The position numbers and the translations under genes are program-made. 64,000 nucleotides of DNA from Acidisarcina polymorpha. GTDB lineage: Bacteria > Acidobacteriota > Terriglobia > Terriglobales > Acidobacteriaceae. Below the pieces are notes generated by a model. That model worked only from the letters and a program-made list of their open reading frames with translations. It did no database searches and was not told the DNA's origin. This document shows positions 60,995 through 64,000 of the stretch, piece after piece. The stretch spans positions 3,410,001 to 3,474,000 of the forward strand of contig NZ_CP030840.1 of the NCBI RefSeq assembly GCF_003330725.1, read 5' to 3'. Position 1 is the stretch's first letter; each line of letters opens with the position of its first letter.

Positions 60995-63402
60995 TTATTG
61001 TTTGCGAGGAGGAGTCATTTCCATCGCCCAGATGGATGCGGGGCGCATATACATTCCGGCGCGGTAATTTCCGGTGATGTCCCATGCTTCAGGGGTGCGG
61101 AACCAATAGCCCTTGTCCTCGTAAATGACGTGGTAGAGGCCGTGGATGGTCTTCCATGACTGATCTTCCAATCCATCGCTTTTGGCGAGCGCGGCGTAGC
61201 CGATTGTGGTTCCTACCCAGACCTCCTTGGCTTCGGCGTTGGTCATGATGCTGCCGTCGGCTTCCATGCCGTTGGCTGCGCCCATGTCGCCGCCGCCGAA
61301 CTTCATCACGTTGTAGTCGAAGATTTTCTTCAGCGTCTTTTGCTGCATGTCGTACGGAACGATGTCTCCCAGACCGGTGAGATTGGCGTACCACTGGCCG
61401 GCGAGCTGGTCGGCTTGAATGGCGTTCTTGGACTCACTACTTGTGTCGTAGAGGAAATACTCCCCATTCCATAACTTCGAGATGTAGGTCTTCTGCGCCT
61501 TCAAGAACAGATCGTGGTACTCCTTTTCTGCTTTGGTGTCGCCGAGGATCTTTGCTGTCTCTTCGGTAGCGCGAAGGGCGGCGAGCCACAGGTTGCCGGA
61601 GTAGGCGCTGACGCCGGTCACGACCCAGTCGTCGTAGGTCTGGTCGGGATAGCCGCTGTTTTCCGGCACTCCACCGCCGTGATCGAACTGGCGCAGGTAC
61701 TCGATGGCCATCTTTACGGAGGGCCAGGTCTCCTGCAGGAAGGCTTTGTCGGTGCGCCCGGTCAGGACATAGTCGCGGTAGACCATCAACACGAATTTCG
61801 AGTTGAGGTCTTTCCAGTCGTTGGTGTCCTGAATGCCCGGCTCGTTGACAGAGATGAATGGATCGCCCTCCGGCACGCCAAGGTCATGCGGCACGGCGCC
61901 GATTTTTTTCGCTTGTGGGTGACGGGCTGGCCCTCGAGATCGCTCTTCCATACCCACATGCCCTGCTCGGGCCACTCTTTGGCGACGGTGTCGGAAAACT
62001 CCCGCAGCACTTGCTTATCAACATCCGGCCAGAATTTCAGAAGCGGTAGAGACGCGTAGAAGCGGACATCGAGTGTGCCGTAGTAGGCGTAGTCGAAACA
62101 CTCCAGCAGGGCAAAGGTGGCAGGCGCCTTTGGATCAGAGCCTGGCTGGCGTCCCCAGAAGGTTCCGCCATCGGTGAGGACGTAGAGTTCGTTGAAAAGC
62201 ATGCCGCGATACCAGAGAGGCTTGCTCTCGTCGTTGACGTAAGGAGCCTGCCATTTGTCGATCGCGTCGCTCCATTCGGAGGCGTGCAGCAGACCGTCTC
62301 TGGCGATGGTCCACGCGTTGGTGCCGGAGGTCCCGTAGAAGTCAGTGTAGCGGCGCTCCCATTTGCGGCCCTCGCCAAACTGGACGAGCGGGAAATCCCA
62401 TGCAACCACCATGGGGATGATTCTGCTTTCGCCGGGCTTGAGGGTGAAGCGGACTGCGATGGCGCCGCCAAGCTTTTCCTTATCACTGACCCAGCTCTTG
62501 TCGTTGTTGTCGAGGCGACCGTCCTTGGAGAACGGCGTCCAGATGGCATGGCCGTCGCCTTCCGTCTGGTACGAGTTGTGATAGGTGATCTCGACTCCAG
62601 GCGAGTCGATGGAGGCTATGACGAACTGACCGTCCCACTCGTTGGGCGCAGTGCCAGCGCGCAGTCGGTCGAAGACGATGCCTTTCATCTTGCCGGCGCC
62701 GGCGACGTCTTCACTTTTGTAGGTATTGAAATTGCCTTGATTGGGAGCGCCTTTAAAGTCGCGGGTAAAGGTGCGGAACCAGCCGGACATATTTGTCCAT
62801 GATAAAAGTACGGACACGGTTACAGTTTTGTTCGTCGGGTTGTCGGCATGCCAGCGATAGATGGCGACCGGATAGCTGGACTCCTTGTAGTTGCCGGGGA
62901 GGACGGGCGAGAACTGTTCGAGCGTCAGGTGGGCGGGGAACTTGTCGTACTTGTAGTCGAACCACGCCTTGGGATTGAGCGCATAGTAGTTGCCTGCGCC
63001 GACCGGGTAGTCCCATTTCCACGATGAAAGCTCGTTGCCTTCGGGGTGGCCGTTCAGAAGCGCCTGCGCAACCGGTGGAGTGTCGCTTCCCGCCTGCTCG
63101 AAGACGGCGAACTGGTTCGCATAGATCGGCTCATACTTGTGGACCGCGGCTTTGATGTGCCAGCGATTGAAATCGCCTCGATAGCTGCGAGAAAAGGTGC
63201 CTGCACCGAAACCGCCAACCGGGACGCCTTGCCAGTAGCCGTCATCGATGTCCCCGTGAGAGCGGGTGACGCCAGGATTAGCGAGCGGCTCGCCGAGTGG
63301 GCGTGTCCATGCGGCCTTGGGGATGTTGTCGCCGCCCCATGCTGCGCCGGTGAGTAGAAGAAACAAAGAACACACTGTTGCAGAGAGCGATGCGAGTTTC
63401 AA
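60995..63402 (-). pseudogene. GH116 glycosidase split by one frameshift in an A7 run
   Basis: A single-gene reading of about 800 residues broken once. The preferred start is TTG at 63402 with GGAGG four bases before, opening a signal peptide (KLASLSATVCSLFLLLTGAAWG). GBA2_N-type sequence follows (GVPVGGFGAGTFSRSYRGDFNRWHI), up to WKSDLEGQPVTHKRKK at the run of seven A (61903-61909, T7 on the plus strand). The second frame continues exactly as the family expects: IGAVPHDLGVPEGDPF, NDWKDLNSKFVLMVYRDYV, AIQADQLAGQWYANL with the catalytic-domain aspartate, and MYMRPASIWAMEM. GH116 members are beta-glucosidases/xylosidases. The break could be a sequencing error, a real mutation or a slippage site. 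It ends near the convergent ThuA gene. Confidence 0.85.
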
Positions 63403-63539
63403 TAAACCTCCGAAAAGCGGGTAGTCCGAGGATGAGAGCTGATGAGTCTTAGAAATGCCGCTTGTCAGAGTCGTCCGTTGAGGTCGACAATGGGTGCGCG
63501 ACACTTATATAACAAAGATTACAAACTGGTGAGGAAAGC
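63403..63539. promoter_or_regulatory. Divergent promoter region GH116 / Gfo-Idh oxidoreductase
   Basis: About 137 bp if the TTG start of GH116 is right. An AT-rich stretch (CTTATATAACAAAGATTACAAA, 63504-63525) lies just upstream of the oxidoreductase and could hold its -10. No operator dyad was recognised. Confidence 0.35.
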
Positions 63540-64000
63540 GTGTCAACCAAAAAAATAGGCATCATCATGCACGGCATCACAGGACGCATGGGTTACAACC
63601 AGCACCTGCTGCAGTCAATTGTGGCGATCCGGGACCAGGGTGGGGTGGCGCTTCCCAACGGTGACCGGGTGGTGCCCGATCCCATTCTTCTAGGCCGCAA
63701 CGAAGAAAAGGTGCGCACGCTGGCAAACCGCCATGGAGTGACCCGAGTTGCCAAGGATGTCGCTACGGCGCTAGCCAATCCTGAGGACATCATCTTTTTT
63801 GACGCCGGCTCAACGCAGATGCGTGCTGCTCTGCTGAAGCAGGCCATCGCGGCGGGCAAGCATGTGTACTGCGAGAAGCCGCTTTCGGAGACGCTGGAAG
63901 AATCAGTAGCGCTGGTGCGACTGGCGGATGCCAAGGGTATAAAGAGCGGCATCGTGCAGGACAAACTGTATCTGCCGGGACTGCGCAAGATCCGGATGCT
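63540..64000 (+). CDS. Gfo/Idh/MocA family oxidoreductase, 5' part
   Basis: Starts with GTG at 63540 (GAGGAAA about seven bases before) and runs off the window after 153 codons. The product begins with a nucleotide-binding strand-loop (TKKIGIIMHGITGRMGYNQHL), continues with DPILLGRNEEKVRTLANRHGV and DIIFFDAGSTQMRAALLKQAIAAGKHVYCEKP, and contains the family EKP motif with the catalytic lysine. The MHGITGRMGYN loop matches a sub-branch that usually acts with ThuA proteins on keto-sugars. It should use NAD(P) to oxidise or reduce a sugar or its derivative. The C-terminal substrate domain lies outside the window. Confidence 0.9.
   Translation, partial: MSTKKIGIIMHGITGRMGYNQHLLQSIVAIRDQGGVALPNGDRVVPDPILLGRNEEKVRTLANRHGVTRVAKDVATALANPEDIIFFDAGSTQMRAALLKQAIAAGKHVYCEKPLSETLEESVALVRLADAKGIKSGIVQDKLYLPGLRKIRM

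Overview
The window looks like chromosome from a soil Acidobacteriota of the class Terriglobia (Granulicella/Edaphobacter/Terriglobus-like). This is inferred from protein style, not from a marker gene. The clues are large TonB-dependent receptors with a carboxypeptidase-regulatory N-terminus, a gene family mixing malectin and fibronectin-III modules, an Hfq-like protein with a long N-terminal extension, and paired small secreted helical proteins next to uvrA. No insertion sequence, phage, CRISPR array or rRNA was recognised. One tRNA is present.

Region 1 (1-5.6 kb): a LysR regulator, a quinone-oxidoreductase-type dehydrogenase and a protoglobin are intact. Between them lies a gene graveyard: a DUF4440/SnoaL-like gene, a second dehydrogenase fragment, a mercuric-reductase-like flavoprotein, a kinase/hydrolase chimera and a membrane protein, all broken. 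tRNA-Leu(UAA) closes the region.

Region 2 (6-30 kb) is mainly housekeeping: a MerR regulator, a TPR lytic transglycosylase, a BLUF photoreceptor, an ECF sigma/anti-sigma pair, tsaC/sua5, an Hfq-like protein, the minus-strand cluster ileS-lspA-tmk-P450-holB, tonB, an SGNH esterase, uvrA, and a TPR gene followed by two secreted helical proteins. A cytochrome oxidase subunit I remnant with a large internal deletion lies at 22.8-23.2 kb. A much decayed membrane-anchored protein lies at 29.6-30.4 kb. ileS carries an in-frame copy of a short palindromic repeat.

Region 3 (30.5-64 kb) is a beta-glucan degradation locus. Four very large secreted proteins run head to tail on the minus strand in transcription order GH55-like, GH16, GH2-like and GH64. 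GH55, GH16 and GH64 are all families that contain beta-1,3-glucanases. The four proteins share arrays of about 11 malectin (CBM57-like) and 15 FN3 modules. A GH9 glycosidase is divergent from this set. Next come a SnoaL-like protein, a membrane protein with an acidobacterial cytoplasmic module and two extracytoplasmic malectin domains (a candidate glucan sensor), a TonB-dependent receptor, a VOC protein, a ThuA-domain protein, a GH116 glycosidase with one frameshift in an A7 run, and the start of a Gfo/Idh/MocA oxidoreductase. The likely logic is extracellular laminarin/beta-glucan cleavage, uptake through the TonB-dependent receptor (energised by a TonB such as that at 20.5 kb), periplasmic trimming by GH116, and sugar oxidation by ThuA/Gfo-Idh enzymes. 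A heptamer TTAACGG at 11-bp phasing occurs upstream of the sensor gene and in the GH55/GH9 divergent region, and may be the locus operator.
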